64,000 bases of DNA, from NCBI GenBank assembly GCA_937973585.1, contig CALJKN010000192.1, positions 57,330 through 121,329 on the forward strand. The letters run 5' to 3'. The notes beneath the pieces were generated by a model, which was given only the letters and a program-made list of their open reading frames with translations, searched no databases and had not been told where the DNA came from. Of this stretch, positions 27,091 to 39,200 are shown piece by piece. A program made the translations under genes and the position numbers. Numbering within the stretch: the first letter of the stretch is position 1; each line of letters starts with the position of its first letter. Origin of the DNA: an uncultured Helicobacteraceae bacterium (GTDB taxonomy: Bacteria; Campylobacterota; Campylobacteria; Campylobacterales; UBA6016).

Positions 27091-28384
27091 AAACCGCCGT
27101 CTCTGTAATTTTGGATAAAAGCTCGATAAAGTTTGGGAAAGATGTACTGACTGCCTCAAAACCGTCTATCTCTCCACCGCATTTGAGGGCGGCTATTGCA
27201 AAACTCATAGCGATTCGATGGTCGCCGAAGCTGGTTACGTGAGCCGGCTTTAAAGAGCCTCCGGATATCCTATATCCGTCGTCAAACTCTTCACAACTTA
27301 CCCCAAAAGCCTTCAGATTGTCCATTACGGTTGTTATCCTATCGGACTCTTTAACCCTTAGCTCTTTCGCATTTTTGACAACACTCTCCCCTTCGGCTAC
27401 AGCCATAGCAATAGACAGCGCCGGAAGCTCGTCTATGAGCCATGATATATTTTCACAAACCTCGACAGCTTTTAGTTTTGCACCCTGCACAATGATGTCG
27501 CCTATCGGCTCATAAACGTTTTCTCTCTCGATAAATTCGACTTTAGCCCCCATTTTTTGGAGTACGACAAAAGCCTCTATTCTAGTCGGATTTAACGTCA
27601 GATTTTTCAGTGTTACTTTTGATCCCTCAGTAATAGCGGCAGCAACTGCGAAGAAAAAAGCACTGGATGGATCAGAGGGAACACCCATGTGAAGTGGTTT
27701 TAGCGGCTTTGTCATTGGAGAGACGTGTATTTTGCCATCCTCTACTTTTATGTCGGCTCCCATTCCGGCTAACATCCTCTCTGTATGGTCACGACTAAGC
27801 TCCGGTTCGCTGATTACGGACGGCGATTTTGCATTTAGTGCCGCCAAGACAAGGGCGCTTTTGACCTGAGCCGACGATATTTTACTCTCAAAAACAATTC
27901 CATCCAGCTTGACCCCACGTATTGCAAGAGGGGCTAAATTTCCACACTCTCTGCCGTCTATCGATGCACCTACGCTTCTGAGTGGATCCGCAACCCTCCT
28001 CATCGGTCTTCGTCTCAAATATTTATCGCCGGTCAAAACAAAAAAACCGTCTATAGACGACAAAAAACCGGACATTAGACGGATGGTCGTACCGGAATTT
28101 CCGCAATCTAGCACATCGGATGGCTCTACCAGTTTCTCCGGAGGGGTTATCGTTAGCGTATCACCGTCCCACTCCGCTTTTGCCCCAAGAGCTACCGCAA
28201 TACCCAGAGAGTTTAGCGTATCCTCTGCTTTTAGAAAATTTTTTATAACCGAGGGTTTATCCGAGAGTAGTGAAAAAATGGCGCATCTGTGCGAAATAGA
28301 CTTATCGGATGCAATCGTATCTATCTGAATATCGAATTTTCCGCTTTTGTGTACCCGAAGCCCTTTACTAAACTCTTTTGACAT
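27080..28384 (-). CDS. aroA: 3-phosphoshikimate 1-carboxyvinyltransferase (EPSP synthase)
   Basis: AroA adds PEP to shikimate-3-phosphate in aromatic amino acid synthesis. The 434 residues show [30 protein letters not shown] and the LRVKESDRI motif of the active site, with DHRIAMSFA near the end. The ATG overlaps the pheT stop in TAATG. Position between pheT and ispH is conserved in Campylobacter. Confidence 0.97.
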   Translation of the reverse strand: MSKEFSKGLRVHKSGKFDIQIDTIASDKSISHRCAIFSLLSDKPSVIKNFLKAEDTLNSLGIAVALGAKAEWDGDTLTITPPEKLVEPSDVLDCGNSGTTIRLMSGFLSSIDGFFVLTGDKYLRRRPMRRVADPLRSVGASIDGRECGNLAPLAIRGVKLDGIVFESKISSAQVKSALVLAALNAKSPSVISEPELSRDHTERMLAGMGADIKVEDGKIHVSPMTKPLKPLHMGVPSDPSSAFFFAVAAAITEGSKVTLKNLTLNPTRIEAFVVLQKMGAKVEFIERENVYEPIGDIIVQGAKLKAVEVCENISWLIDELPALSIAMAVAEGESVVKNAKELRVKESDRITTVMDNLKAFGVSCEEFDDGYRISGGSLKPAHVTSFGDHRIAMSFAIAALKCGGEIDGFEAVSTSFPNFIELLSKITETAVYEL

Positions 28385-30732
28385 TATTTTAGCCCTATTC
28401 CAAGTTCGCTTTGCAGTGCCGCAAGAGCCTTATCGACTACGCCGACTATATCCCTCTCCTCCAAAGTCCTCTCATTTGATTGCATCACGAGCCTAATCGT
28501 AAGCGCTATATGCTCTTTATCGGATTTGTCTTTGTAGACATCTATCGGATAAAACTCTTTTAATAACGGTTCACAGAGTGAGTCGAGACATTTTTTTATA
28601 GGGGCAAACGCAAAAGTAGAAGAGACATTTAGAGTAATATCTCTATCGCTTTTTTGGAATTTTGAAAACTCTGCTGCTTTAACTTTTTTTTGCGTACCGC
28701 TTCCTACCGAAATCTCACACACAAAAGTATCTTTTAATTCAAAAAACTCTTCTGCGCCATGGTTCAGTTTTGAGATAAACCCTATATTTGCACCGTCTTT
28801 AATAATTCTGGCGTATTGATAAGGGTGGAAAAACTCGGATTTCGGCTCCTCTTGGACAAGCTCCACTTCACCTATTATATTTACGATTTTAGAGATAAAA
28901 CCGCCGAGATCCATCATAGCCGGTTTTCCGCTATTTTTTATCCCCTCAAAAGAGTCTGCTCCGCTCCACACGAATGCCATCGAATGACTCTCTGACCTAT
29001 CGGCGGCAAAAACGGTTCCGGATTCAAAAAGGGCAATCTTTTTTTGTGAGTTTTTGCCGTTTTTGGATGCCGAAGAGAGGATATTTAAAAGTAGAGTACT
29101 CCTAAGAGTGTTGAGCTCGGACGTTATCGGATTTAGTAGCTCCAAAGACTCATCCAAACTCTCAAAACCAAATCTCTCCTGCAGGGTTCTGTCGGCAAAA
29201 ATAAAATGGACGCTCTCAAAAAATCCTTGAGCCGCCGCCTTTTCTCTTAATTTTTTAAGATAGAGATATTTTGAATAAGATTCGTTTATCCTGTTTTTTT
29301 CGCAAAAAGACATAGGCACCGATGCAATAGTGTCAATTCCTTTAATCCTGACTATCTCCTCTGCCAAATCATAGACGTTTGATATATCGTGCCTAAATGC
29401 CGGAATCTGAACTACACAACTGTCAAACTCTGCATTTACGGTCACGCCGAAATATAGTTTTCTGAGGAGTGTAACAATGTGGTTTTTATCGAGAGCGGCA
29501 CCGACAATCGTATTTATCTTGCCGATATCGACCTTTATAGGGTCTTTGCCTATCGGTTTTTCATCTTCGGCTAATCCGGCATAAAACACGACATCGCAAC
29601 ACTTTGACATCATTCCGGCGGCGTAGTTAATCCCTAAAGATAGATTCGGCTCACTCCCCCTAGAGCTTCTAAAGTATAAACTGTCGTCTTTTTGTTTATC
29701 ACCCCAATTCGCCTCCAAAACAACATTCGGCGGGATATACGTAGCGCACAGCAATATATTTTCATCTGTCTCTTTTGGCTTGCTATCATCCAACTGTCTA
29801 ACGCCGATAGTTAAAAGCTCCCCTTTTTTACCGCCGATAACCTCTAGCCCACTATCTAACGTATCAATTTTGACGTCTATTTTCCCCTCTGTTTTTGAAA
29901 AGGAGCTATCTCCCAAAAATGCTACGTTTACCCCTACGGCTTTTGCCGTATAGTCGCAAATCTTGTCGAGAGTTTTTTTTGTGTGGCTACCGTCCTCAAA
30001 CAGCGAAAGTCTAAGATCAACCAAAAACGAATCGTTAACGGATGTACTTGACGCATCATAAACTCTAAAGGCGGTATTGGCCGATATTTTTGAGTTTGAG
30101 TGCAAAGACAATATTCTGCCAATCCCTTTTTCGCTCTCTTTTATTGCTTTTACATCTATCTCTTTTAGCTCAAGACCATAGTATGCGCCAAGCTCTCTGG
30201 CTATTCCGTAGACACTTAGGCAGTCCCCTCTGTTAGGTGTAATCTCGACCTCAAAAACAGAGTCTGCAATCTGTGGATAATGAGCAAGCTCTTCACCGAT
30301 TTTTATTTTTTCTATACTGCCGTCTAAAATCATAATCCCGTCATTTGACTTCGGCAATCCAAGCTCCGTGGACGAACAGAGCATACCATAGCTTTGAACA
30401 CCTCTAAGCTCTGCGTGTTTTATCGTTACCCCACCGGGGAGTTTTGCCCCTATCGTAGCAAGCGCCACAAGTGCATCTTTTTTGACATTTTGCGCTCCGC
30501 ATACGATATCCTGTACCCCGATACCGCTATCTACTTTGCAAACCGATAGTTTATCGGCATTTGGATGTTTTTCAAAGTCTATTATTTTCCCCACAACTAC
30601 CCCTTTCGGTAGCTCCAGTTTTTTATATGCGGCAACCTCAATACCGGTTTTATTTAGGGTATCCATAATCTGGACATCGGATATAGCCTCAATATCTATA
30701 AATTCAGATAACCAACTTCTAGTAAAAATCAT
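28384..30732 (-). CDS. pheT: Phenylalanyl-tRNA synthetase beta chain
   Basis: The beta chain of the (alpha-beta)2 Phe-tRNA ligase holds the editing site and tRNA anticodon-binding domain. The 782 residues contain an N-terminal EMAP-like tRNA-binding domain (about 40-150, with [15 protein letters not shown]), B3/B4-type editing parts, a catalytic-like core ([10 protein letters not shown]), and a C-terminal FDX-ACB domain from about 690 ([14 protein letters not shown]). The ATG overlaps the pheS stop in ATGA. Confidence 0.97.
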   Translation of the reverse strand: MIFTRSWLSEFIDIEAISDVQIMDTLNKTGIEVAAYKKLELPKGVVVGKIIDFEKHPNADKLSVCKVDSGIGVQDIVCGAQNVKKDALVALATIGAKLPGGVTIKHAELRGVQSYGMLCSSTELGLPKSNDGIMILDGSIEKIKIGEELAHYPQIADSVFEVEITPNRGDCLSVYGIARELGAYYGLELKEIDVKAIKESEKGIGRILSLHSNSKISANTAFRVYDASSTSVNDSFLVDLRLSLFEDGSHTKKTLDKICDYTAKAVGVNVAFLGDSSFSKTEGKIDVKIDTLDSGLEVIGGKKGELLTIGVRQLDDSKPKETDENILLCATYIPPNVVLEANWGDKQKDDSLYFRSSRGSEPNLSLGINYAAGMMSKCCDVVFYAGLAEDEKPIGKDPIKVDIGKINTIVGAALDKNHIVTLLRKLYFGVTVNAEFDSCVVQIPAFRHDISNVYDLAEEIVRIKGIDTIASVPMSFCEKNRINESYSKYLYLKKLREKAAAQGFFESVHFIFADRTLQERFGFESLDESLELLNPITSELNTLRSTLLLNILSSASKNGKNSQKKIALFESGTVFAADRSESHSMAFVWSGADSFEGIKNSGKPAMMDLGGFISKIVNIIGEVELVQEEPKSEFFHPYQYARIIKDGANIGFISKLNHGAEEFFELKDTFVCEISVGSGTQKKVKAAEFSKFQKSDRDITLNVSSTFAFAPIKKCLDSLCEPLLKEFYPIDVYKDKSDKEHIALTIRLVMQSNERTLEERDIVGVVDKALAALQSELGIGLK

Positions 30733-31721
30733 ACAAATTGCTCCAACAGTCTAAGATCTCCCTCAAATAGCGACCTCATATCCGAGGTGTTATTTAGTAG
30801 CATCGAAAATCTTTCGACTCCGAGGCCGAATGCGTATCCGCTTACGTTTTTATATCCTACCGCCTCAAAAACGTTAGGATCCACTACGCCGCATCCCAGT
30901 ACTTCCAACCACCCGGTTTGCTTGCACACCCTACAGCCGTCACCGCCGCAAAATACACACGATATATCGACCTCGGCCGACGGCTCCGTAAACGGGAAAA
31001 AGCTAGGCCTGAACCTGACTTTTATATCGCCGAACATATATTTTAGGAAGTCTTCCAAAAGAGATTTTAGGTTTGCAAACGAAACCTTATCCCCCTCCTC
31101 TACCACAAGCCCTTCAACCTGATGAAACATAGGGACGTGAGTAAGATCATAGTCTCTTCTACAGACTGCCCCAGGAGCTATCATCCTGATCGGCGGCTTA
31201 GAGTTTAGCATCGTTCTTATCTGGACACTTGACGTATGGGTGCGAAGCAGCATGGAGTCTTTCATATAAAAAGTATCCTGCATATCCCTTGCCGGATGGT
31301 GTTTTGGGAGGTTTAGAGCCTCAAAGTTATTAAAATCGTTCTCCACTATCGGACCGGTCTCAATCGAAAAGTTTTGGGAGGCAAAATACTCAATCATCTT
31401 GTCCATAGTGGCTAAAACCGGATGGAGTGCACCGGAACCGATTCTTGTATCAAGAAGGGTTATATCCACCCTCTCCTTTTCGAGTTTTAGCTTCAGAGCC
31501 TCAGCACTAAGGGCTGCCTTTTTCTCATCAAGGGCAACACGCATCCCCTCTTTAATCTCGTTTAGCACTTTTGCCAGATTCTTTTTCTCTTCACCGTCTA
31601 GAGTTTTCATTTTTTCAAACTCTGCGGCCAAAAACCCTTTTTTCCCGAAAACCTCGATCCGTAGCTCTTCAAGTTTATCAAGATTTTTGCATTTCTCTAC
31701 TTTTTTTAGCCAATCTTGCAA
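30729..31721 (-). CDS. pheS: Phenylalanyl-tRNA synthetase alpha chain
   Basis: The catalytic alpha chain of Phe-tRNA ligase, 330 residues. An N-terminal coiled coil (1-90) is followed by class II motif 1-2 regions ([35 protein letters not shown]) and motif 3 ([13 protein letters not shown]). It begins with TTG at 31721, supported by AAAGGAA eight bases upstream. No ATG lies close to the conserved N terminus. Divergent from hinT. Confidence 0.97.
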   Translation of the reverse strand: MQDWLKKVEKCKNLDKLEELRIEVFGKKGFLAAEFEKMKTLDGEEKKNLAKVLNEIKEGMRVALDEKKAALSAEALKLKLEKERVDITLLDTRIGSGALHPVLATMDKMIEYFASQNFSIETGPIVENDFNNFEALNLPKHHPARDMQDTFYMKDSMLLRTHTSSVQIRTMLNSKPPIRMIAPGAVCRRDYDLTHVPMFHQVEGLVVEEGDKVSFANLKSLLEDFLKYMFGDIKVRFRPSFFPFTEPSAEVDISCVFCGGDGCRVCKQTGWLEVLGCGVVDPNVFEAVGYKNVSGYAFGLGVERFSMLLNNTSDMRSLFEGDLRLLEQFV

Positions 31722-31773
31722 AACTAATATTCCTTTGTACCGTGTATTTATGGTATTTTACTATAGAGTTCAT

Positions 31774-31779
31774 TATAAT
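31774..31779 (+). promoter_or_regulatory. -10 element of hinT
   Basis: TATAAT at 31774-31779 lies 29 bases before the hinT ATG, and AAAGGAG precedes the start. The -35 (TGGTAT at 31751-31756) is poor. Confidence 0.5.
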
Positions 31780-31807
31780 AGCCGAGGTAAAACTCAAAGG
31801 AGCTTCG

Positions 31808-32170
31808 ATGGAAACGGTATTTCATAAAATTTTAAAAGGGGAGATACCCTGCTCAAAAGTATACGAAGATGAGCATACTCTGGCCTTTCACGACATCAAT
31901 CCGAAAGCGCCTATTCATATACTCGTAATTCCAAAAATATTTTCAAAAGATTTTGAAGATGTAGAGAATGATCCACTAATACATATGGCAAAAGCGGTTA
32001 GAGAGGTTGCGAAAATCACCGGCTTAAACGAGAGCGGCTATAGACTCATTACAAACATCGGAAAAGATGGCGGACAAGAGGTGCCATATATCCATTTTCA
32101 CGTTTTGGGCGGCAAAAAACTAAAGTGGACCCATTTAGCAGATGAGACGGAAAGTCACAAAGCTATGTAA
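31808..32170 (+). CDS. HIT family nucleotide-binding protein (HinT-type purine phosphoramidase)
   Basis: A 120-residue HIT protein. The start at 31808 is set by AAAGGAG and the conserved METVFHKILKGEIPCSKVYED. The His triad reads Y-I-H-F-H-V-L-G-G: the first His of the classical HxHxHxx is Tyr, while the nucleophile His and third His remain. Such proteins split AMP-amine bonds. Its position divergent from pheS matches Campylobacter. Confidence 0.93.
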   Translation: METVFHKILKGEIPCSKVYEDEHTLAFHDINPKAPIHILVIPKIFSKDFEDVENDPLIHMAKAVREVAKITGLNESGYRLITNIGKDGGQEVPYIHFHVLGGKKLKWTHLADETESHKAM

Positions 32171-32187
32171 CCCGCCTACGCCTTTCT

Positions 32188-32251
32188 GCCGCTTTTGCGG
32201 CTAACTTTAGCGCCTCGGCGGCCAGCGTAGCCGGACGGGCTTCGCTCGTCC
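32188..32251. terminator. Two hairpins between convergent hinT and OsmC-family gene
   Basis: GCCGC-TTTT-GCGGC (32188-32201) is followed by a seven-pair stem with one G-T pair, GGACGGG and CTCGTCC (32233-32251), in a GC-rich gap unlike its surroundings. They likely stop transcription from both sides. The second resembles the hairpin at 50379-50407 in its loop-side bases (CGGGCTT..GCTCG). Confidence 0.5.
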
Positions 32252-32263
32252 GTGCGTACTACC

Positions 32264-32725
32264 TTAATTACAGCAACCGCCTATGTCTTCGGTCATATAT
32301 TCAACTCCGACTTTTGATATCTTGGCATTTTTTACTATCTCTACCCCGTTTTGAATAATCGTATAAGTCAAATCTACGCAATTTCTAACAGTATTGATTG
32401 TTGAACAATATGTCTCGATGCTTGACATAACCCATCTTTTTACCATTGTCTCGTCGGCATCACAGTCGATTTTGTAGAGTATTTCGGCAGAGTTAAATTT
32501 TTTTGGAAAATCCTCATTTCTAACACCGTTCATACTCATTGAAAAAGATTTTACCTCTATGCTATTTTTCTCAGCCATAGCTACTATATCGACACCGGAA
32601 CACGATATAAGCCCCAATCCGAAATATTCAAGAGGGGTTATCACGGTTGGATCTATCACAAAAGAGCCGCCACCGCCAAAAGCCTCAAATTTTTTACCGT
32701 CAATATGTTTTATCTCTAACTTCAT
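32264..32725 (-). CDS. OsmC family protein
   Basis: A 153-residue OsmC-type protein, a family of small thiol peroxidases and related proteins. The two family cysteines are present: SCSGVDIVAM in the central helix and ETYCSTINTVRNC further on. The protein ends GGCCN, a vicinal Cys pair not needed for the fold. The ATG at 32725 is preferred to a TTG one codon earlier. It follows the hybrid kinase stop by 4 bases, so it is probably co-transcribed with it. The substrate is unknown. Confidence 0.85.
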   Translation of the reverse strand: MKLEIKHIDGKKFEAFGGGGSFVIDPTVITPLEYFGLGLISCSGVDIVAMAEKNSIEVKSFSMSMNGVRNEDFPKKFNSAEILYKIDCDADETMVKRWVMSSIETYCSTINTVRNCVDLTYTIIQNGVEIVKNAKISKVGVEYMTEDIGGCCN

Positions 32726-32729
32726 CAAC

Positions 32730-35279
32730 CTAGTCCTTAAAATTTATCTGTGCCAATTCATGCTTTAAAGTATGTATCGCCTCGCCGTAATCAAAATCGT
32801 GAACTCCAGATAACGCCTTTTGCTCTATCACAAGGCTTATCTCTCTAAGCTTGTCAAGCCTTAGATTTCCGGCGGCACCTTTGATTTTGTGAGCATAGTT
32901 GCCAAGCTCTTTTAAATCGCCTCTGCCAAAAGCATCCTCCAAAGAGGCTAGGTCTTCGGCTGCTTCAACGGCGAAGTCCTCCAATAGCATCATTAGGCTC
33001 TCTTTGTCTAGGCCAAGCGCCTCCTCCAAAATACACAACAAATCTTCAGTTGTCCTCTCCGGCTTTGTCGCTATATCATCCGGTCTCTCGCTCAAAATCT
33101 CCAATATAGCCCTCTCCTCTAAAGGTTTTTGCAGATATCCGTCAAATCCGATAGCAATATACTTCTCCCTATCTCCGGTCAACGCATTCGCTGTCAAAGC
33201 GGCGATATACGGAGCCTTCTCTTTGTATTTTTCCCTTATAGCGACCAATGTTTCAACACCGTCGAGATTTGGCATATTAATATCCAAAAAGACAAAATCA
33301 AATTTCTCTCTCTCAAGTGCATACAGAGCTTGCAAGCCGTCGCCTACGACCGAAGATACGTAACCGTGCTTGGAAAGTATCGCCGCTACAAGTTTTTGAT
33401 TTACCGTATTATCATCGGCAACTAATACTTTTACCGTTTGGGAGTGCTTTTTGACATCTTCCACTTTTTTCTCTATCGGCTGAAAATCGGTTTTTGAAAG
33501 CGCTTTGACTATTTTTGTGGCATTTATCGGGTACTTGACTATAGCAGATCCCACCATCCCGTCGTTACCGTAAAAAGGGCTTGACGATATTATGATAGTT
33601 TTTTGAGGGTCGTCCGAATATTTTATTCCGCTCTCACACACAAAGGTCTTGTCGGCGTTTTGAATACCCCCTACGGTTCCCGTCGTATAAGTCAGATTTA
33701 GCGACTCCAGATATCTTGCAAGCAGCAAAACGGCACTTTTGTCGATGGAGCCGTCAATAAGAGTGCTATATTTCCCTTCAGCTGTTATAGATGGGGCATA
33801 ATCGGCTATATCGGTTTTTAACTCAAACCAAAATCTACTCCCGCTCCCCTCTTCGCTATCAACCGCAAGCTTACCCCCCATTAGCGAAACTAGGTTTGAG
33901 GATATCGACAGCCCGAGTCCTGTACCGCCGTATTTACGTGATATTCCGGCATCCGCTTGCGAGAACGGAGAGAAGATCTTTTCCGATTTATCCTTAGATA
34001 TCCCTATGCCCTCGTCAATCACCTCAAAAAGTATAGTAGCACAGCCGTCGTCTATGCCGCTCAAAATCACGTTAACGTTAATGTGCTTCTCTTCAGGAGT
34101 AAATTTTATAGCATTTGATAGGAGGTTGAGGATAATCTGTTTTATTCTAAGCGGATCTCCGATAATTTTTTTAGGCAACCTGGGGTCTATAAACGTCAGC
34201 AGCTTAATCCGTTTCTCATAAGCCTTCATCGCAAATAGCTCAACGGCAGACTCAAACTCCTCCAGAGGCTCAAACTCTGCTTTTTCTATCTCAAATGAAC
34301 CACTCTCTATTTTCGAGTAATCCAATATATCGTTTATTATGGCCAAAAGGCTTTTGCCGCTTGATTCTATAATGGAGATATACTCGTCTCTGACCGACTT
34401 CATCTCGGTCTCTTTTAGTAGCGACGTAAACCCGAGTATTGCGTTTAGCGGAGTTCTAATCTCGTGGCTCATGGCAGCCAAAAAGTCCCCTTTTGCTTTT
34501 TCGGCAAGCTTTGCACGCAAAAGGGCGTTTTCAAGGGCGGTAACGTCGGTTCTAATAGAGATGTACTCCTCTATCTCTCCGTTTTCATCCACAATCGGCA
34601 AAACTGTCGTATCAACTATATATGTCTCATTGGTTTTGGAGAGATTTTTTACTATCCCTCTCCAAATTTTTTTTGCCTTCACGGTACTCCATAAATCGGC
34701 AAAAGTCTCTTTTGGCATATCGGCATGCCTGATTATATTATGGGATTTGCCGATTAGCTCATCTTTTGAGTATCCGGAGACGTTACAAAAAAGTTCGTTG
34801 ACGTATGTAATAATACCGTTCTTATCAGCTTTGGAGACTATGTTTGCAGCATCTACGGCACTTTTGTATTGTTCCAAAAGGGCAGTTTTTTGCCTGTTAT
34901 CCCTTTGGAGATTGACAATCTCGCCAACCATTACGAGAGCCTCTTTTAACTGCTCAAGTTCTATCGGTTTAACTAAAAAGTTTGTTACCCCTAGCCTAAT
35001 AGCCTCCAAAAAATGCTCAGTCTCATTGTGAGCCGTGATTGCCACTATAGGGATTAGCTTGTCTTTTTTTCTGACCTCTGCCGCCATCTCAAATCCGGTC
35101 ATCCTCGGCATTTTAACGTCGGTGATGATGATATCCGGATTTTTTTCATAGTAAAGACCGAGAGCCTCCTCGCCGTTTGTTGCGACGTATACCTCTTTGG
35201 TTAATTTACCCAGTATCCTCTCGAAAATATTTCTTATCTGCTCTTCGTCTTCGGCGTAGAGGACTCTTAAATCAAACAA
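32730..35279 (-). CDS. Hybrid sensor histidine kinase, REC-PAS-HisKA-HATPase-REC-HPt
   Basis: An 849-residue soluble multi-step phosphorelay protein without membrane helices. The first receiver has Asp54 (IITDVKMPRM). A PAS domain covers about 135-250 (NEL..VSGYSKDELIGKSHNIIRH). The kinase H-box carries His272 (AAMSHEIRTPLNAI), with ATPase boxes NLLSNAIKFTP, DEGIGI and GGTGLGLSIS (to about 490). A degenerate receiver-like segment (about 500-595), a second receiver with Asp666 (VFLDINMPN), and an HPt domain with His797 (NYAHKIKGAAGN) follow. The start is TTG at 35279. No response regulator is adjacent; the final target is unknown. Confidence 0.92.
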   Translation of the reverse strand: MFDLRVLYAEDEEQIRNIFERILGKLTKEVYVATNGEEALGLYYEKNPDIIITDVKMPRMTGFEMAAEVRKKDKLIPIVAITAHNETEHFLEAIRLGVTNFLVKPIELEQLKEALVMVGEIVNLQRDNRQKTALLEQYKSAVDAANIVSKADKNGIITYVNELFCNVSGYSKDELIGKSHNIIRHADMPKETFADLWSTVKAKKIWRGIVKNLSKTNETYIVDTTVLPIVDENGEIEEYISIRTDVTALENALLRAKLAEKAKGDFLAAMSHEIRTPLNAILGFTSLLKETEMKSVRDEYISIIESSGKSLLAIINDILDYSKIESGSFEIEKAEFEPLEEFESAVELFAMKAYEKRIKLLTFIDPRLPKKIIGDPLRIKQIILNLLSNAIKFTPEEKHINVNVILSGIDDGCATILFEVIDEGIGISKDKSEKIFSPFSQADAGISRKYGGTGLGLSISSNLVSLMGGKLAVDSEEGSGSRFWFELKTDIADYAPSITAEGKYSTLIDGSIDKSAVLLLARYLESLNLTYTTGTVGGIQNADKTFVCESGIKYSDDPQKTIIISSSPFYGNDGMVGSAIVKYPINATKIVKALSKTDFQPIEKKVEDVKKHSQTVKVLVADDNTVNQKLVAAILSKHGYVSSVVGDGLQALYALEREKFDFVFLDINMPNLDGVETLVAIREKYKEKAPYIAALTANALTGDREKYIAIGFDGYLQKPLEERAILEILSERPDDIATKPERTTEDLLCILEEALGLDKESLMMLLEDFAVEAAEDLASLEDAFGRGDLKELGNYAHKIKGAAGNLRLDKLREISLVIEQKALSGVHDFDYGEAIHTLKHELAQINFKD

Positions 35280-35288
35280 GCGCCATCC

Positions 35289-36827
35289 CTAGTGTAAAAA
35301 GTGTCTAACTCCGGTAAAATACATAGCCATCCCATATTCGTTTGCGGCCTCCACCACCTCTTCGTCTCTCATGCTACCGCCAGGCTCTACGATAGCCGAT
35401 ACCCCGACGGTTGCCGCCGCATCTATAGAATCTCTAAACGGAAAAAACGCCTCTGAAGCAAGTACGGAGCCTCTTAGGTCAAGTCCTAAGTCCTCGGCTT
35501 TTCTGATTGCGGCCTTTGCAGCATCAACACGGCTAGTCATCCCCATACCTATAGCAACCATTGCGCTATCTTTTACGTATACGACACAGTTTGATTTTGT
35601 AAGGGCGGCTACTTTGTAGGCTATCTCTATATCCTTTAGCTCTCTCTCATCCGCCTCTCTGGAGGTTACTAGTTTTCCGTTTTTAATCTCATCGTCTTTG
35701 ACCTCATCTTCATCCTGAGCCACAAATCCGCCCATTACATGCCTAAAGTCGTTTGCGTCTTTGATTTTTGGCAGATAATCGCCATTGCCGTGAAGCTCGA
35801 ACAGTTTGATTCTTTTTTTGGCCTCAAATACCGCTATAGCCTCATCGGAGATTTTCGGAGCTATTAAAACCTCTATATATGTTTCGTTGATTTTTCTGGC
35901 AAGCTCTTCGTCAACCGTTCCGTTAACTGCTACAACGCCGCCGTAAGCAGATACCGGATCGCATTTGAGGGCTTCTACGTAGCTCTCCAAAAGGGTATCT
36001 TTTAGGGCAAAGCCGCACGGATTTGCATGCTTAATGATAGAGACTGCCGGTCTATCCCCAAAACTAGCAGCCAGTTTTACCGCTCCGTTTAGATCGGTCA
36101 GGTTGTTAAACGACGCTTCGCCTTTTATCACTTTAAAATTTTTAGACCAGAAGCCGTCAAATTCGTATAGCGCCCCTTTTTGGTGCGGATTCTCGCCGTA
36201 TCTCGTATCAAAAGCTTTTTTTCCTGATACAAACAGTTTGTCTCCGAGACCGCCTTTGAATCTTTTGTTCATATAGTTTGCTATCATGCTATCGTAAGCG
36301 GCGGTATGCTCGTAAGCTTTTATCATCAAATCCCGTCTAAACTCAAAGTCGTCTTTGCCCTCTTTGATAGCCTCCAAAACAACCGGATAGTCCGCCGGAT
36401 CAGTGACAATTAATACATCTTCGAAGTTTTTTGCCGCACTTCTTACCATTGCTGGGCCGCCAATGTCTATATTCTCAATAATCTCGTCAAAATCGTCGGT
36501 TCTCTCTATAGTCGCTTTAAACGGATATAGATTTACACAAACAATGTCTATCCTTTTGATACCGAATGTTTTTGCGGTCTCTCTATGTGCCTTATCTTTT
36601 CTCTTGTGAAGTATCGCCCCGTGCACCATCGGATTTAGCGTCTTTACCCTACCGTCAAACATCTCGGGAAAGCCGGTAAACTTGCTAATGTCTTTTGCTT
36701 TTATCCCCTCGTCCGTCAGGCTTTTTAGCGTACCGCCCGTGCTCACTATTTTGCAACCAAGCTCTTTTAGCCCTTTTGCAAACTCTATTACTCCGCTTTT
36801 ATCGGATACAGAAATCAACGCTCTCAT
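35289..36827 (-). CDS. purH: Bifunctional AICAR transformylase/IMP cyclohydrolase
   Basis: PurH makes the last two steps to IMP. The 512 residues contain the MGS-like cyclohydrolase part (about 1-130, [14 protein letters not shown] and [15 protein letters not shown]) and the transformylase part with [11 protein letters not shown] and, near the end, [20 protein letters not shown]. The last residues, [11 protein letters not shown], are the usual end. The ATG overlaps the purL stop in TAATG, so the two are coupled. Confidence 0.97.
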   Translation of the reverse strand: MRALISVSDKSGVIEFAKGLKELGCKIVSTGGTLKSLTDEGIKAKDISKFTGFPEMFDGRVKTLNPMVHGAILHKRKDKAHRETAKTFGIKRIDIVCVNLYPFKATIERTDDFDEIIENIDIGGPAMVRSAAKNFEDVLIVTDPADYPVVLEAIKEGKDDFEFRRDLMIKAYEHTAAYDSMIANYMNKRFKGGLGDKLFVSGKKAFDTRYGENPHQKGALYEFDGFWSKNFKVIKGEASFNNLTDLNGAVKLAASFGDRPAVSIIKHANPCGFALKDTLLESYVEALKCDPVSAYGGVVAVNGTVDEELARKINETYIEVLIAPKISDEAIAVFEAKKRIKLFELHGNGDYLPKIKDANDFRHVMGGFVAQDEDEVKDDEIKNGKLVTSREADERELKDIEIAYKVAALTKSNCVVYVKDSAMVAIGMGMTSRVDAAKAAIRKAEDLGLDLRGSVLASEAFFPFRDSIDAAATVGVSAIVEPGGSMRDEEVVEAANEYGMAMYFTGVRHFLH

Positions 36828-39034
36828 TACAAATCCTGTTCAACTATTTTTTTGAAGCTCTCAAAATAAAGCTCTTTTAGTTTTTCGCTTGATAAATTTA
36901 TAGAGTCAAGCTTCATATCTTTCTCAGTCACTTCGCCGATTTTCATCACTTTTAGCGCATATGAAGGGGCAAATCTCATAAACTCCTCTTCTTTCTCTTT
37001 TGATACCTCAACCACGACACGGCTTAGGCTCTCGGAGAAATTGTCAAGCTCGTTTGCAAAGCCGCCTTTACCTTCAAATCCAAGTCCGCTAAGTGCGCAC
37101 ATTTTGGCAATCGCAACGGCTAGACCGCCGATTGATAGGTCTTTTGCCGACTCAAGAAGCCCTTTTTTGTTTGCTTCAATCACCATATCCCACAGCGTAA
37201 GCTCTCTTGAGAGATTAACCTCTGGGTGCTTGCCCGCTACCGTACCGCCAAATACTTTCATATACAGCGAGCCGCCGAATTCGCTCATCGTATCGCCTAT
37301 CAAAAAGACGCTATTTCCCGCTTTTTTAAACTCGTTTGTCAGTAGCTTATCGGCATCGTCAAGAAGCCCTACCATACCGATAGAAGGAGTCGGGAACACG
37401 CTTACTTTGTTTGTTTCGTTATAAAGAGAGACATTTCCGCTGACAACCGGAGTATGAAGTGAGCGGCAAGCGTCTTTGATCCCCTCGCAAGCCTCTTTAA
37501 ACTGCCACATAACCTCGGGATTTTCAGGGTTACCAAAGTTCAAGCAGTCCGTGATAGCAAGAGGTCTAGCCCCCGTAGTCGCTACATTTCGCCCAGCCTC
37601 CATGACCGCCGCAGATGCGCCAAGTCTAGGGTTGATATAGACTTGTCTAGGGTTGCAGTCTACGCTTACGGCAAGGGCTTTATTTGTCCCTTTTACCCTG
37701 ATAACTCCGGCGTCGTTTTTCCCTACTTTTGTCATAGAATTTGTCTGAACAGTTGAGTCGTATTGACTATATATAAAGCTCTTATCGGCAACCTCTTGAT
37801 GAGCCATCAAGGTTTCTAACGCCTCTTGCGGACTAACTTTTTTGCATACTTCGACGGTTGTATTTGCTATATCTGCTAGATATTTAGGTTCAGCTATCGG
37901 TCTCGTGTAACATGGAGCCTCATCTGTTATCGGAGCTACCGGAATCTCTCCTGCAATCTCGCCGTTCCAAGTAAGAACCATATTTCCGGTATCGGTTACT
38001 TCGCCGATTACCGCAAAATCAAGATCCCACTTCTCGAATATCACCTCAAGCTCTTTTTCTCTCCCTTTTACGGCACAGATTAGCATCCTCTCCTGCGATT
38101 CTGAGAGCATAAGCTCATAAGGGTTCATCCCCTCTTCTCTCATCGGCACTTTATCAAGCCACATTACCATACCGCTACCGGCACGGCTCGCCATCTCAAA
38201 AGACGAACTCGTAAGTCCTGCCGCACCCATATCCTGAATACCGATAATTGCACCCGTTTTGAATGCCTCAAGGCAAGCCTCAAGAAGTAGTTTTTCGGTA
38301 AAAGGGTCACCCACTTGCACAGTAGGTCTTTTGGTTTTTGCGTCTGCCCCAAAGCTATCGGAGCTCATAACCGCACCGCCGAGTCCGTCTCTCCCTGTTT
38401 TTGAACCTACATATATGACAGAGTTGCCTATCCCTTTGGCTTTTCCGTAAAAAATCTCGTCGGATTTGACAAGACCTAAAGTAAACGCATTTACAAGATT
38501 GTTGCCCGCATAACACTCATCAAACGTAGTCTCCCCTGCAAGCATCGGAACACCCATGCAATTGCCGTAACTTGATATCCCCTCGACAACGCCTCTTAGT
38601 AGATGTCTATGTAGTTTTCCCTGTTCGCCTTTGTCTGAAATATCTCCAAATCTTAGAGAGTTCATATTTGCAACAGGTCTAGCCCCCATCGTAAATACGT
38701 CTCTGAGTATCCCGCCGACCCCTGTCGCTGCACCTTGAAACGGCTCAATAAAGCTTGGATGGTTATGACTCTCCATCTTAAAGACCGCCGCATTACCGTC
38801 GCCTATATCTATAACTCCGGCATTTTCGCCCGGGCCTTGAATAACCCACGGAGCCTCCGTAGGAAAACCTTTCAGGTATACCCTTGATGATTTATAGCTA
38901 CAGTGCTCCGACCACATAGCACTAAAAATACCTAGTTCAACGAGATTCGGCTCCCTGCCAAGTATCTTTTTTATATGTTCGTAATCTTCGTTTGTTAATT
39001 TATGAGATTTAAGTAGAGCTTCCAGATTTTCCAA
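36827..39034 (-). CDS. purL: Phosphoribosylformylglycinamidine synthase II (PurL)
   Basis: The small-type PurL (735 residues), which works with PurS and PurQ encoded elsewhere. N-terminal marks are [14 protein letters not shown] and [14 protein letters not shown]; further on are [25 protein letters not shown] and MGGLAVA-like [12 protein letters not shown]. It starts with TTG at 39034, seven bases after AAGGA. The upstream 166-base gap separates it from divergent ppsA. Confidence 0.96.
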   Translation of the reverse strand: MENLEALLKSHKLTNEDYEHIKKILGREPNLVELGIFSAMWSEHCSYKSSRVYLKGFPTEAPWVIQGPGENAGVIDIGDGNAAVFKMESHNHPSFIEPFQGAATGVGGILRDVFTMGARPVANMNSLRFGDISDKGEQGKLHRHLLRGVVEGISSYGNCMGVPMLAGETTFDECYAGNNLVNAFTLGLVKSDEIFYGKAKGIGNSVIYVGSKTGRDGLGGAVMSSDSFGADAKTKRPTVQVGDPFTEKLLLEACLEAFKTGAIIGIQDMGAAGLTSSSFEMASRAGSGMVMWLDKVPMREEGMNPYELMLSESQERMLICAVKGREKELEVIFEKWDLDFAVIGEVTDTGNMVLTWNGEIAGEIPVAPITDEAPCYTRPIAEPKYLADIANTTVEVCKKVSPQEALETLMAHQEVADKSFIYSQYDSTVQTNSMTKVGKNDAGVIRVKGTNKALAVSVDCNPRQVYINPRLGASAAVMEAGRNVATTGARPLAITDCLNFGNPENPEVMWQFKEACEGIKDACRSLHTPVVSGNVSLYNETNKVSVFPTPSIGMVGLLDDADKLLTNEFKKAGNSVFLIGDTMSEFGGSLYMKVFGGTVAGKHPEVNLSRELTLWDMVIEANKKGLLESAKDLSIGGLAVAIAKMCALSGLGFEGKGGFANELDNFSESLSRVVVEVSKEKEEEFMRFAPSYALKVMKIGEVTEKDMKLDSINLSSEKLKELYFESFKKIVEQDL

Positions 39035-39200
39035 AACAGAATCCTTAGTGGAGTTATGTAAGAGTTAACCGGAATGATACAAAAAGGCCGCTAAATATTA
39101 AAGGATAATTTGTCCAAACAAGGCTCAACTAAAAGCAAAAGGTTGTTAATATGCTTAGCACAAAAGTTTCATTTATTTTTAGTCTTAGGAGACAGTCTGT

